37,649 nucleotides of DNA, from positions 1 through 37,649 of the forward strand of contig CAJUMH010000029.1 of NCBI GenBank assembly GCA_910587145.1, in the 5' to 3' direction. The stretch comes from an uncultured Ruthenibacterium sp. Lineage in GTDB: Bacteria; Bacillota; Clostridia; Oscillospirales; Ruminococcaceae. The notes under the pieces are model-generated. The model had not been told where the DNA came from, did no database searches, and saw only the letters and a program-made list of their open reading frames with translations. Both the position numbers and the translations under genes were made by a program. Shown here piece after piece: positions 8,389 to 17,255 of the stretch (positions are counted from its first letter, which is position 1; each line of letters begins with the position of its first letter).

Positions 8389-8513
8389 TGATTTGCCTTC
8401 CTTTCGCTTTTTTGCCCCACAATGCTGTGCAGGATTTTCGCCTTTTTTGCCCCGTCGATCCGAAATGATTCCATCACCGTCCGGATCAGGCGCCGGATAA
8501 AATCGTCGCTCAT
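8385..8513 (-). CDS. 42-residue protein translationally coupled to the sigma factor
   Basis: Short ORF beginning MSDDFIRRLIRTVMESFRI, with GGGAAAAGG 4-5 nt before the ATG at 8513. Its TGA overlaps the sigma-factor ATG (ATGA), a hallmark of translational coupling. The product is small and basic, with a probable amphipathic helix in its first half, and no transmembrane segment. I do not recognise a family. It could be a sigma-binding peptide or just a coupling leader; neither is shown. Confidence 0.6.
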   Translation of the reverse strand: MSDDFIRRLIRTVMESFRIDGAKKAKILHSIVGQKSERKANQ

Positions 8514-8767
8514 GTGCCTTTTCCCTTTCTTTCGGCTGCGGGCGGTTCTGCTCCGAAAGCAAAGCCGCAATCTTTCTCTGTGCCGTACGTCTGCCATGCA
8601 CTCTATGGCATTGTTTACGAATTTCGCCGCCCTGTGCCGCTCTTACATCCCTAAAACGAACAAAAAGCGCTGCCGGTTGCAGCGCGCGCAAACTTTCCGA
8701 CAAATGAGAAAGGTTTCAGACTTTATCGTTTGTCAAACCCATTTTTGCGGCAAAAAATAAACAAATC

Positions 8768-8790
8768 GTAATATCATAATAAAATATTAC
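8768..8790 (-). terminator. candidate terminator after mnmE
   Basis: A perfect 7-bp inverted repeat GTAATAT/ATATTAC with a 9-nt loop lies just past the mnmE stop. On the minus strand it is followed by a T-rich stretch (GTTTATTTTTT). The stem is AT-only, so it is weak as an intrinsic terminator. Confidence 0.4.
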
Positions 8791-8800
8791 AGAAAATCGA

Positions 8801-10204
8801 CTATTTTCCCACGCAGAACCTGGAAAAAACCTCATCGATTACATCCTCCGAGGCATGTTCCCCCGTCAGCGCATAAAGGGCGTTCAGCGCGTCGTCGATG
8901 CATACGCCGACGGCGTCGATCGTCATACCGCCCTGCAGTGCATCCAGCGCGTCGTGCAGCGCATTCTGCGCGGCGCGGGCGGCAGAGAGCTGGCGTTCGT
9001 TTGCCAGAAGACACGCGTCCGGGTCTGCCTGCGCCAGGCCCAGCGTCTGCACAATGGCACGCTCCACCGCGGGCAGAAACGCCGCGTCCCGCGCACTGAT
9101 GGCAATAACAGCGGTAAAAAAAGAGCGCAGCGCATCCGGATTCATTCGCTGCAAAAGATCGGTTTTATTTACGATTGCCACAGCCGGACGGCCGGCGCAT
9201 TTTTCTGCCAGCGCCAGATCGTCCGCGGAAAGCGGCGCGGAGCCGTCGAACACGGCAAGCACCAGCCCCGCGCGTTCCAGATGCTGATAGCTGCGCCGAA
9301 TGCCCTCGGCCTCCACAACATCGTCCGTCTCGCGCAGGCCGGCGGTATCGGCCAGCAGCAGGCGCACATCGGCAAGCTGGATCTCCTGCTCCACCACATC
9401 GCGCGTTGTGCCGGCCACCGGGGTAACGATCGCGCGCTCGAAGCCGGAGAGCAGATTTAAGAGCGTGCTCTTGCCCACATTCGGGCTGCCGACAATGGCT
9501 GTGCGCACACCGCGCCGCAGCACCGCGCCTGTATCGTATCCCGCAATAAGCACATCCAAAACAGCTTTCGCTCCACAAAGCGTTTCACAAACGGCCGTCT
9601 CGGAGAGCTCCGGCACATCTTCCTCGGGGTAATCGGCCGCGGCGGCAATGTGCCCCGCAAGCGGGAGCAGCATTGCACGCACCGATTCGATCTTTTTGTA
9701 CAGAGCGCCCTCCATCACGGCCGCAGCGGCATCCGCTCCCTGCCGGGAAACGGCTCCGATCAGATCCATTACCGCCTCGGCCTGCGTAAGAGAGATGCGG
9801 CCCGATAAAAATGCGCGGCGCGTAAATTCTCCCGGCGCGGCGGGTACAGCGCCCGCCGCATAACAGGCGCGCAGCAGCCGTGCGCTGACGGTGCTGCCGC
9901 CGTGACACGAAAGCTCTACCACGTCCTCGCCCGTATAGCTGTGCGGCGCGCGAAAGCAAAGTGCTACCACTTCGTCACAGATTACGCCGCCGTGCACAAA
10001 ATGGCCGAACAGCGCGGTATAGCCGCGCGCTTCGCGCAGATCTTTCTTTGGATTTTTCGGCCGGAATACCGATGCGGCCACCTCGTATGCGCGCGCGCCG
10101 GAGATGCGCACCATCGCCACGCCCCCCACGCCCGGCGGCGTGGCGATCGCCGCGACGGTCGTTCCCTGCTCCCATTGCTGTTTTTGTTCCACGTTTTCTT
10201 CCAT
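8801..10204 (-). CDS. mnmE: tRNA uridine-5-carboxymethylaminomethyl modification GTPase MnmE (TrmE)
   Basis: 467-residue GTPase, partner of MnmG in U34 tRNA modification. The N-terminal formyl-THF-binding domain starts TTVAAIATPPGVGGVAMVR. The inserted G domain has G1 GSPNVGKST, G2 GTTRD, G3 DTAGLRET and G4 NKTD. The protein ends in the conserved FCVGK, whose Cys is needed for modification. Length agrees with E. coli (454). ATG 10204 is chosen; a TTG two codons upstream is the alternative, and no strong ribosome-binding site is seen for either. It lies downstream of gyrA and a small zinc-ribbon gene rather than downstream of khpB as in most Bacillota. Confidence 0.97.
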   Translation of the reverse strand: MEENVEQKQQWEQGTTVAAIATPPGVGGVAMVRISGARAYEVAASVFRPKNPKKDLREARGYTALFGHFVHGGVICDEVVALCFRAPHSYTGEDVVELSCHGGSTVSARLLRACYAAGAVPAAPGEFTRRAFLSGRISLTQAEAVMDLIGAVSRQGADAAAAVMEGALYKKIESVRAMLLPLAGHIAAAADYPEEDVPELSETAVCETLCGAKAVLDVLIAGYDTGAVLRRGVRTAIVGSPNVGKSTLLNLLSGFERAIVTPVAGTTRDVVEQEIQLADVRLLLADTAGLRETDDVVEAEGIRRSYQHLERAGLVLAVFDGSAPLSADDLALAEKCAGRPAVAIVNKTDLLQRMNPDALRSFFTAVIAISARDAAFLPAVERAIVQTLGLAQADPDACLLANERQLSAARAAQNALHDALDALQGGMTIDAVGVCIDDALNALYALTGEHASEDVIDEVFSRFCVGK

Positions 10205-10452
10205 CCTCAAACAGTCGGCAGAACTCCCATTCGGGAACCTTCTGCCGGTGCGATAAAAATTCGGCTGTTTTACCCGCTTTCAGAAAAACCGGAAGAAGCG
10301 GAATCGCTTCCTCCGGGCGGATGCATGGCTCCTGTTCTGCAGGCAGAAAGATCTTCCCATAAAAATTTTCGCCCGCAGTGGATGCGTTTCTTTGAAGCAG
10401 ACGTCTTTACAGGCGACCGCTTCGCTTTTTGACGGAGATTTCCGGAAAGCCT

Positions 10453-10752
10453 TTACCGCTTTTCGCCCTTAAAGATCTCTACCTCCGTCATAGGCAATTC
10501 GCTTTTGAAGGTGCGCTCGTCCCGGTGCAGGTTGCCGCAAAGGCAGTTTTCCTCGCCCTTTGCATCCAGCGGCATATAGTAGCCGCACTGCACGCAGCGC
10601 GCATACAGGCCGGGCTTGCGCTTAAACTCTTTGGCCAAAAAGCCCGTTGCACGCGGGCCGTGCCCGATATAAGAAAAATTCATGCTCTTTTTCAGCGCTT
10701 CCTGCTGCGCGGCGATCTGCGTCTTATCGACGTTCCAGTTTTTCATATCCAT
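10453..10752 (-). CDS. Small zinc-ribbon-like protein, unknown function
   Basis: 99 residues, soluble, with a single Cys cluster CVQCGYYMPLDAKGEENCLC (about residues 53-72), a likely zinc ribbon. The N-terminal half is charged (KNWNVDKTQIAAQQEALKK). The start is supported by AAGGAG 9 nt upstream of ATG 10752, the same AAAGGAGTGT context seen before other small genes here. It has its own candidate promoter and sits between gyrA and mnmE, at the inferred edge of the inverted origin segment. I do not recognise a named family. Confidence 0.75.
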   Translation of the reverse strand: MDMKNWNVDKTQIAAQQEALKKSMNFSYIGHGPRATGFLAKEFKRKPGLYARCVQCGYYMPLDAKGEENCLCGNLHRDERTFKSELPMTEVEIFKGEKR

Positions 10753-10962
10753 AAAACAACACTCCTTTTTGATGGCTCTTCCGACAAGTCCGCCTTCCTG
10801 CGGCAGGCCGGATGGGCAACGCTTTGGGGGTTTTTCGATCCGCCGCGGCAGAAACCGTTATTTTCCGTCTGTTTTTTCAGAAGCTCTGTACCAATAGCCT
10901 CAGCGCCCATCTTTGCGGCCAAAATCACCCTTGGCTGCGTTAAAAAATCTTGAAATACACAA

Positions 10963-10991
10963 AGTATTCCTGCGATTTTTTGCCTTGTCAA
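10963..10991 (-). promoter_or_regulatory. candidate sigma-A promoter for the small zinc-ribbon gene
   Basis: On the minus strand a perfect TTGACA (plus 10986-10991), a 17-bp spacer and AATACT (plus 10963-10968) lie downstream of the gyrA stop and about 200 bp ahead of the start at 10752. Confidence 0.5.
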
Positions 10992-11041
10992 TGGCGATTT
11001 TGTCTCGCAAATCTGAACACTTTGGCTAATGGTACAGATTC

Positions 11042-13618
11042 TCAGTTTGTAGTTTCGTCCTCTTCGGTTTCGTCCGCCGCGTTCTCCAGTTCCGCCGCTT
11101 CCGCCGTTTCTTCGGCCTTTAGCGCGGCAAGCTCCTCGGCCGTCGGTTCGGCTTCGCCTTCCTTTTCGGGCTTTGCGGTCTCCTCTTCATCGGAATGCTC
11201 GGTACGCGCCACCGTCACCACGCGGTCTCCCTCGCCCAGGCGCATTACACGCACACCCGAGCCGTAGCGGCTTTGCACATTGATATCCGCCACGTGCATG
11301 CGGATGATGACGCCCTCCAGGCTGATGAGGATGATATCGTCTGTCTCGTCGATCACCTTCAGGCCCGCCACATGGCCTTTGGCGCCGTAATTGCGGATCC
11401 CGAGGCCGCCGCGGTACTGCGTGCGGTAATCGCTTTCGCTCGTGCGGCGTCCCTTGCCCTCTTCCGTCACCGTAAGCACCGTTGCGCCGGCGCGCACAAT
11501 GCCAACGCCGACCACATAATCCCCAGGCTTCAGGCGAATGGCGCGCACGCCGGTGGCCGCGCGGCCCATTGGGCGCGCGTCGCTCTCGTGGATGCGGATT
11601 GCCATGCCGCCGCGCGTTGCGAGGATCAGCTCGTCCGATCCGGTTGTAATGCGCGTCCACGCAAGGGAATCGCCCTCGTTCAGACTGATGGCGATCAGGC
11701 CGGTTTTGCGAATATTTGCATATGCGGAAAGCGGTGTGCGCTTGATGATCCCCGAGCGGGTTACCATCGTCAGATAGCTCTCCGCACTGCCGTCCGGCAC
11801 GCGCAGCATGCTTGCCACCTGTTCGCCGTTTTGCAGCGGCAGCAGATTTATGATATTCACGCCGCGGCTGGTGCGGCTGCCCTCGTAGATCTGATATCCC
11901 TTCAAACGGAACACACGGCCCTGATCGGTGATAAACAGCATGGGGTCGTGCGTGGAGGCAAGGAACAGCTCCTCGACAAAATCCTCATCCTTGCGGGAAA
12001 GCGCCGTAATGCCGCGCCCGCCGCGCCGCTGCACCTGATACGTATCGGACGACTGGCGCTTGATATAACCCGCGTGTGTGAGCGTAAAGACGCAGGTTTC
12101 CTCGGGGATCAGATCCTCGATATCCACCTCGCCGGAGACATGGGCAATCTCGGTGCGGCGGTCGTCGCCGTATTTTTCGCGCATGGCGTTCAGCTCGTCT
12201 TCCACCACGGCCAGCACCCGGGCGTCGTTTGCCAGAATATCGCGCAAGTCTTCTATATTCGCCTGCAGCTCGCCCAGCTCTTTTTCAATTTTTAAGATCT
12301 CCAGGCCGGCCAGCTGGCCCAGCTGGAAATTAACAATGGCTGTCGCCTGCGGATCGTCGAACCCGAACTGCTGCATCACGGCGGCCTTTGCCTCGGGCTT
12401 GCCGCCCCTGCACGCGCGGATGGCCGCGATAATCTCGTCTACGATATCCACCGCGCGGCGCAGGCCCTCTAAGATGTGCGCGCGCTCCTCGGCCTTTTTC
12501 AAATCAAATTCGGTGCGCCTGCGGATCACCTCGCCCTGAAAATCGAGGTATTTCTGCATCATTTCCTTGAGCGTCATGATCCTGGGTACGCCCTTGTCCA
12601 GCGCAAGCATAATCACGCCGACCGTATCCTGCAGCTGTGTAAAGCGGTACAGCTGATTGAGCACCACCTGCGGGTTTGCCTCGCGCTTTACCTCGATCAC
12701 CACGCGCATGCCCTCGCGGTTCGATTCGTCGTTCAGATCGGAGATGCCCTCAATGCGCTTTTCCTTCACAAGATCGGCGATATTCTCGATCATGCGCGCC
12801 TTGTTCACCATATACGGGATCTCGGTAATGACGATCTGGAAGCGCCCGTTCGGTTTTTCCTCGATTGCCGCGCGGCCGCGCAGCGTAATCTTGCCGCGGC
12901 CTGTGGCGTAAGCCGCCCGAATGCCGCTGCGCCCCATAATCACACCGCCCGTGGGGAAATCCGGACCCTTGATATGCTCCATCAGGCCGCTCAGCTCGAT
13001 CTCCGGATTATGGATCAGCGCCACCAGCCCGTCGATCACCTCGCGCAGGTTGTGCGGCGGAATATTTGTCGCCATGCCCACAGCGATGCCGTTCGAGCCG
13101 TTGATTAAAAGATTCGGTATGCGGCAGGGCAGCACAGTGGGCTCCTGCTTCGATTCATCGAAGTTCGGCGTAAAATCGACGGTATTTTTTTCGATATCGC
13201 GCATCAGATCCACCGAAAGGCGGCTCATGCGCGCCTCGGTGTAACGGTAGGCGGCGGGCGGGTCCCCGTCTACGGAACCAAAGTTGCCCTGCCCTTCCAC
13301 CAGCGGATAGCGCAGCGAAAAATCCTGTGCCAGGCGCACCATCGCGTCGTAAACAGAGGCGTCGCCGTGCGGGTGGTACGAGCCCAGCACCGCGCCGACG
13401 GTATCGGCCGATTTTTTGGTGGGATGCGAGGGGTCGTTGCCGCGCTCGTGCATCGTATATAGGATGCGCCGGTGCACCGGCTTCAGGCCGTCGCGCACAT
13501 CGGGCAGCGCGCGCGCTGTGATAACAGACATCGAATAATCGATGAAAGCGGATTCCATCTCTTTTTTGATGTCCCGGACGATCAGTCTCGTCCCTTCCGT
13601 GATACTGTTTTCGATCAT
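11042..13618 (-). CDS. gyrA: DNA gyrase subunit A
   Basis: 858-residue catalytic subunit of the ATP-dependent type IIA topoisomerase that introduces negative supercoils. The breakage-reunion domain includes HPHGDASVYDAMVR (the quinolone region) and AAYRYTEARM with the active-site Tyr. The C-terminal beta-pinwheel carries the GyrA box as QRRGGRG (canonical QRRGGKG). A Glu/Ala-rich acidic tail (about 40 residues) ends the protein. The position equivalent to E. coli Ser83 is Ala, with Ser in the next position, and Asp87 is kept. It follows gyrB after 41 nt and is probably cotranscribed with it. Confidence 0.98.
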   Translation of the reverse strand: MIENSITEGTRLIVRDIKKEMESAFIDYSMSVITARALPDVRDGLKPVHRRILYTMHERGNDPSHPTKKSADTVGAVLGSYHPHGDASVYDAMVRLAQDFSLRYPLVEGQGNFGSVDGDPPAAYRYTEARMSRLSVDLMRDIEKNTVDFTPNFDESKQEPTVLPCRIPNLLINGSNGIAVGMATNIPPHNLREVIDGLVALIHNPEIELSGLMEHIKGPDFPTGGVIMGRSGIRAAYATGRGKITLRGRAAIEEKPNGRFQIVITEIPYMVNKARMIENIADLVKEKRIEGISDLNDESNREGMRVVIEVKREANPQVVLNQLYRFTQLQDTVGVIMLALDKGVPRIMTLKEMMQKYLDFQGEVIRRRTEFDLKKAEERAHILEGLRRAVDIVDEIIAAIRACRGGKPEAKAAVMQQFGFDDPQATAIVNFQLGQLAGLEILKIEKELGELQANIEDLRDILANDARVLAVVEDELNAMREKYGDDRRTEIAHVSGEVDIEDLIPEETCVFTLTHAGYIKRQSSDTYQVQRRGGRGITALSRKDEDFVEELFLASTHDPMLFITDQGRVFRLKGYQIYEGSRTSRGVNIINLLPLQNGEQVASMLRVPDGSAESYLTMVTRSGIIKRTPLSAYANIRKTGLIAISLNEGDSLAWTRITTGSDELILATRGGMAIRIHESDARPMGRAATGVRAIRLKPGDYVVGVGIVRAGATVLTVTEEGKGRRTSESDYRTQYRGGLGIRNYGAKGHVAGLKVIDETDDIILISLEGVIIRMHVADINVQSRYGSGVRVMRLGEGDRVVTVARTEHSDEEETAKPEKEGEAEPTAEELAALKAEETAEAAELENAADETEEDETTN

Positions 13619-13659
13619 ATTCTCTTCCTGTTCCTTTTATCAATCGATTGCGGTCCGCA

Positions 13660-15588
13660 TCAGATATCCAGATTGGCGTAAGCAGCGTTCTTTTCGATAA
13701 AATCCTTGCGCGGCTCCACCTTATCTCCCATCAGGATGGTAAACGTTTCGTCTGCCGCCATGGCGTCCTCTACGGTGATCTGCACGATCACGCGGTTTTC
13801 GGGATTCATCGTCGTCTCCCACAGCTGCTCGGGGTTCATCTCGCCAAGGCCCTTGTAGCGGCTGATCTTTGTGCCCTGCCCCATTTCGGCCGAAAACTGA
13901 GACATTTCCGGCTCGTTGTAGGCATAGCGCACCTGCTTGCCCTTTTGCAGCTTAAACAGCGGCGGCTGCGCGATATATACATATCCCCCCTCAATGAGCG
14001 GGCGCATATAGCGGAAAAAGAAGGTGAGCAGCAGCGTGCAGATATGGCTGCCGTCCACGTCGGCATCGGCCATAATAAAAACCTTATGATACCGCAGCTT
14101 TGAAACGTCAAAATCCTCGCCCAGGCCGCAGCCCAGCGCCGTAACAACGGGCGTCAGCTTATCGTTGCCGTAAATTTTATCAATGCGCGCCTTTTCCACG
14201 TTCAGCATTTTGCCCCACAGCGGCAAAATGGCCTGAATTTTGGAATCGCGCCCCATTTTTGCGCTGCCGCCGGCAGAATCGCCCTCCACGATGAAAATCT
14301 CGGTTTTGGAAGGATCCTTTTCGCGGCAGTCGGCCAGCTTGCCGGGCATACGGCTGTTTTCCAGCGCCGATTTGCGGCGCACCAGCTCGCGCGCTTTTTT
14401 TGCGGCCTCCCGCGCGCGCGCCGCCTGCATGGCTTTTTCATAAATTGCCTTGGCAACGGCGGGGTTTTCTTCAAAAAACTCCTTCAGCTTCTCATACACA
14501 AGGCCGGAAACAAGGCCCCGGATCTCGGTATTGCCAAGCTTTGCCTTTGTCTGTCCCTCAAACTGCGCTTCCGTCAGCTTCACGCTGATTACCGCCGTCA
14601 GGCCCTCGCGCACATCCGAGCCGGAGAGATTTTCGTCCTTTTCCTTGATATATCCCTTTTCGCGGCCAAAATCGTTGAACACGCGCGTTAAGGCAGATTT
14701 GAACCCCTCCTCGTGCGTGCCGCCGTCCGGCGTGTTTACGTTATTCGCAAACGAAAGCAGCAGCTCGTTGTAGCTGCTGTTATACTGCAGCGCAATCTCT
14801 GCGATGGAATCGTTCTGCTGTCCCTTCAGATAAATAACGTCCGGGTGCAGCACCTCTAACTGGCGCTTCTGGTGGATATAATCCACAAAGCTGCGGATGC
14901 CGCCCTCGTAGCACATGCTCTCCTGCTGCTCTTTTCCGGCGCGCTCGTCTGTCAGCGTAATGCGCACACCGGCATTCAGAAACGCTTCCTCCCGCAGACG
15001 GGTAACGAGCGTATCGTAATCGTATTCCAGCACCTCAAACATTTCCGGATCCGGCTGGAAGGTGACGGTTGTTCCGTTGGGCCTGTCTGTTGCGCCAAGC
15101 GTCTGCAGCTCGCTGTCCGCAATGCCGCGCCGAAAGCTCTGCCGATAGGCGATGCCGTCCTTGCACACCTCGACTGTCAGCCATTCGCTCACGGCGTTCA
15201 CAACGCTGGCGCCTACGCCGTGCAGGCCGCCCGCCACCTTATAGCCGGAATTGTCCCCGCCAAATTTACCGCCCGCGTGCAGGATCGTAAAAACGACCGT
15301 CACGGCCGGAATGCCCACCTTCGGCTGAATGTCAACCGGGATGCCGCGTCCGTTGTCCGCAACGCGAATGCTGTTTCCCTCCTGAATGGTCACCTCAATG
15401 TGATCACAGAAGCCGGCCAGCGCCTCATCAATGGAGTTATCAACGATCTCGTAGACCAGATGATGCAGACCGCGCGGGCCCGTGGAGCCGATATACATAC
15501 CCGGACGTTTGCGGACGGCCTCCAGCCCCTCCAATACCTGGATCTGGCTGCCGTCATATTCATGCTGCGGATGCTGTTGTTCTGACAT
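13660..15588 (-). CDS. gyrB: DNA gyrase subunit B
   Basis: 642-residue ATPase subunit of gyrase. It has the GHKL ATPase motifs EIVDNSIDEALAG, VADNGRGIP and GGLHGVGASVVNA, and the TOPRIM motifs VEGDSAGGSAKMGRD and ADADVDGSH. It lacks the long insertion of proteobacterial GyrB, as usual in Bacillota. Two residues stand out: Trp in LPLWGKMLNVEKAR, where E. coli has Lys447 and most Gram-positives Arg, and Cys in DVDGSHICTLL, where Arg is usual. The start ATG has GGAGAGG 5 nt upstream. It is followed by gyrA and preceded by remB with an AT-rich 75-nt gap. Confidence 0.98.
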   Translation of the reverse strand: MSEQQHPQHEYDGSQIQVLEGLEAVRKRPGMYIGSTGPRGLHHLVYEIVDNSIDEALAGFCDHIEVTIQEGNSIRVADNGRGIPVDIQPKVGIPAVTVVFTILHAGGKFGGDNSGYKVAGGLHGVGASVVNAVSEWLTVEVCKDGIAYRQSFRRGIADSELQTLGATDRPNGTTVTFQPDPEMFEVLEYDYDTLVTRLREEAFLNAGVRITLTDERAGKEQQESMCYEGGIRSFVDYIHQKRQLEVLHPDVIYLKGQQNDSIAEIALQYNSSYNELLLSFANNVNTPDGGTHEEGFKSALTRVFNDFGREKGYIKEKDENLSGSDVREGLTAVISVKLTEAQFEGQTKAKLGNTEIRGLVSGLVYEKLKEFFEENPAVAKAIYEKAMQAARAREAAKKARELVRRKSALENSRMPGKLADCREKDPSKTEIFIVEGDSAGGSAKMGRDSKIQAILPLWGKMLNVEKARIDKIYGNDKLTPVVTALGCGLGEDFDVSKLRYHKVFIMADADVDGSHICTLLLTFFFRYMRPLIEGGYVYIAQPPLFKLQKGKQVRYAYNEPEMSQFSAEMGQGTKISRYKGLGEMNPEQLWETTMNPENRVIVQITVEDAMAADETFTILMGDKVEPRKDFIEKNAAYANLDI

Positions 15589-15663
15589 AGTACCTCTCCA
15601 TATTTTTCTTACTGTTATTAAATTAAATCATAATACAAAAAGTATTGATTACAGAACCTGCAT

Positions 15664-15930
15664 TTACAGATTGCTGATGCCCTCCACATAGCCGCTGCGT
15701 TTTTTCAGCGTCCCGGCGGAGATCTGGCTTAAATACACCGTGCGCGGCCCGTTTGCTGTAACGATAAAGCTTTTGGGCAGCTCCTCCGTTACCGTGACAA
15801 CGCGGCCTGCCTTTTGCGCCGCGGCCAGATAAGCGCGCGTATCGCGGGAAAGCGAGGCCGTATCCAAATCGAAGATCCCAAGGATCTCTTTGGTGCGAAT
15901 GATACTTTCCTGTCCCAAATGTAAATACAT
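15664..15930 (-). CDS. remB: RemB/YaaB-like DUF370 protein (extracellular matrix regulator)
   Basis: 88 residues beginning MYLHLGQESIIRTKEILGIFD, the characteristic start of DUF370/RemB proteins, with the ending YLSQISAGTLKKR. In Bacillus subtilis yaaB (remB) lies between recF and gyrB, exactly as here, and affects matrix gene expression. The molecular role in Clostridia is not settled. The gene begins 24 nt after recF and is likely part of the dnaN-gyrA operon. Confidence 0.9.
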   Translation of the reverse strand: MYLHLGQESIIRTKEILGIFDLDTASLSRDTRAYLAAAQKAGRVVTVTEELPKSFIVTANGPRTVYLSQISAGTLKKRSGYVEGISNL

Positions 15931-15954
15931 GCGGTTTACTCTCCGTAAATTTTT

Positions 15955-17043
15955 TCAGCCGTCCGAAAGAACGCCGTTTTCCATGCGGCATATTTTGCCG
16001 CCCGTCCGTCCGAACAGGCTTGCGTCGCAGGCCGTTACAATAATCTGCCGGTGCGACATGCGGCATAAAAGATATGCCTGCCGCGTCTCGTCCAGCTCCG
16101 AGAGCACATCGTCGAGCAGCATTACGGGGTGTTCGCCCGTAATTTGCCGCGCCCCGGCGGCCTCGGCCAGTTTCAGGCTCAGCACCGCGCTGCGCTGCTG
16201 GCCCTGGCTGGCAAAACGCTTTGCCTCCCGCCCGTCCACAAAAATTGAAAGGTCCTCCCGGTGCGGGCCGGCTGTGCAAAAGCCGGCGGCCGTATCCCGT
16301 CTACGGCTCTCGCGCAGAATGCGCGCAAGATCTGCCGCGTCCGTGCACGAAGCTTCATAGCGCAGCATCAGCGTCTCGCCGCCCCCGGCAATCTCGCGGT
16401 AGGTATTTGCGGCCTCCGGCCCAATCTGCGCAAGATATTCCCGTCGGCGCCGGCTCAGCTCGGCACCGCTTTTGGCCAGCCTTTCATCGAATACATCCAG
16501 CAGGCCGTCGGCATCCGGCGTTGTAAAATACTGCTTCAGCAGGGCGTTTTTCTGTGTGACGAGCCGAGTATACTGGCGCAGCAGCGTTACGTATCCCGGG
16601 TACAGCTGGCACAGTGCCGTATCCAAAAAGCGCCGGCGCCCCTCCGGCCCGCCCTTTACAAGGCTCAGGTGCCCGGGGTCGAATACCACGGCCGTAAAGG
16701 TGCCGGCCGCGTTTCCCGCGCGCCCGTGCGCAACGCCGTTTACGCGGGCTGTACGCGTTTTGCGCGCGCCGGGCTCTCCCCCAATAAAAATGCGGATATC
16801 ATTTTCGCGTTCGCCGCCCTCAACGCTGCCCTCGGCCACGGCATATTCCGCGCCGTCGCGGACCAGCTCCGCGTCCCTTGCGCCGCGAAAGCTGCGTGCG
16901 CCGGTAAGCATCCAGGCAGCTTCCAGCAGATTGGTCTTTCCCTGCCCGTTTTTGCCGCAGATCACCGTAAGCTCGCGCCCCGGCTCGAATACAGCCGACG
17001 CAATATTGCGGTAGTTTTCGATCGTCAGTTTTGTAAGGATCAC
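15955..17043 (-). CDS. recF: DNA replication and repair protein RecF
   Basis: 362-residue SMC-like ATPase that loads RecA at gaps through RecO and RecR. Walker A GKNGQGKT lies at about residues 30-37, the ABC signature-like SQGQQRS near 284, and Walker B MLLDDVLSELD near 309. The length is typical (about 360-370). Its ATG overlaps the yaaA stop (ATGA), so the two are translationally coupled. Confidence 0.97.
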   Translation of the reverse strand: MILTKLTIENYRNIASAVFEPGRELTVICGKNGQGKTNLLEAAWMLTGARSFRGARDAELVRDGAEYAVAEGSVEGGERENDIRIFIGGEPGARKTRTARVNGVAHGRAGNAAGTFTAVVFDPGHLSLVKGGPEGRRRFLDTALCQLYPGYVTLLRQYTRLVTQKNALLKQYFTTPDADGLLDVFDERLAKSGAELSRRRREYLAQIGPEAANTYREIAGGGETLMLRYEASCTDAADLARILRESRRRDTAAGFCTAGPHREDLSIFVDGREAKRFASQGQQRSAVLSLKLAEAAGARQITGEHPVMLLDDVLSELDETRQAYLLCRMSHRQIIVTACDASLFGRTGGKICRMENGVLSDG

Positions 17044-17255
17044 GCGCCCGATACCCCGATCTCTGTTCCGTCAAAGCACACGCGGTCGCCCGGCCGAAGC
17101 TTTTTGCCGCGCATCGTGCACACCGTGCCGTTTACCAGAACAAGGCCCTCCTGTACGGCGGTTTTGGCCTCACCGCCCGTTTCGCACAGTCCGGCATATT
17201 TCAAAAGCGCGTCCAGCCGGATGAACTCGGTATGGATCACAATGCGGTCAATCAT
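17040..17255 (-). CDS. yaaA: S4-domain RNA-binding protein YaaA
   Basis: 71-residue S4-like protein (IRLDALLKYAGLCETGGEAKTAV then VNGTVCTMRGKKLRPGD), the small ribosome-associated RNA-binding protein encoded between dnaN and recF in Bacillota. It overlaps dnaN by 8 nt and recF by 4 nt. Its function in ribosome assembly is proposed from Bacillus subtilis work rather than visible here. Confidence 0.93.
   Translation of the reverse strand: MIDRIVIHTEFIRLDALLKYAGLCETGGEAKTAVQEGLVLVNGTVCTMRGKKLRPGDRVCFDGTEIGVSGA

Noticed and set aside
8690..8730. ECF-type autoregulatory promoter (TGAAAC) upstream of the sigma-factor operon
   Set aside because: TGAAACC is present on the minus strand, but no CGTC/CGTA -10 occurs at the required 15-17-bp distance.
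10180..10200. parS-like TGTTCCACGTTTTC inside mnmE
   Set aside because: Only one half of the parS palindrome matches and it encodes the MnmE N-terminus (ENVEQ).
10743..10991. 82-codon minus-strand ORF upstream of the small zinc-ribbon gene
   Set aside because: Its TTG start is the -35 TTGACA of a candidate promoter. No ribosome-binding site and no family features.
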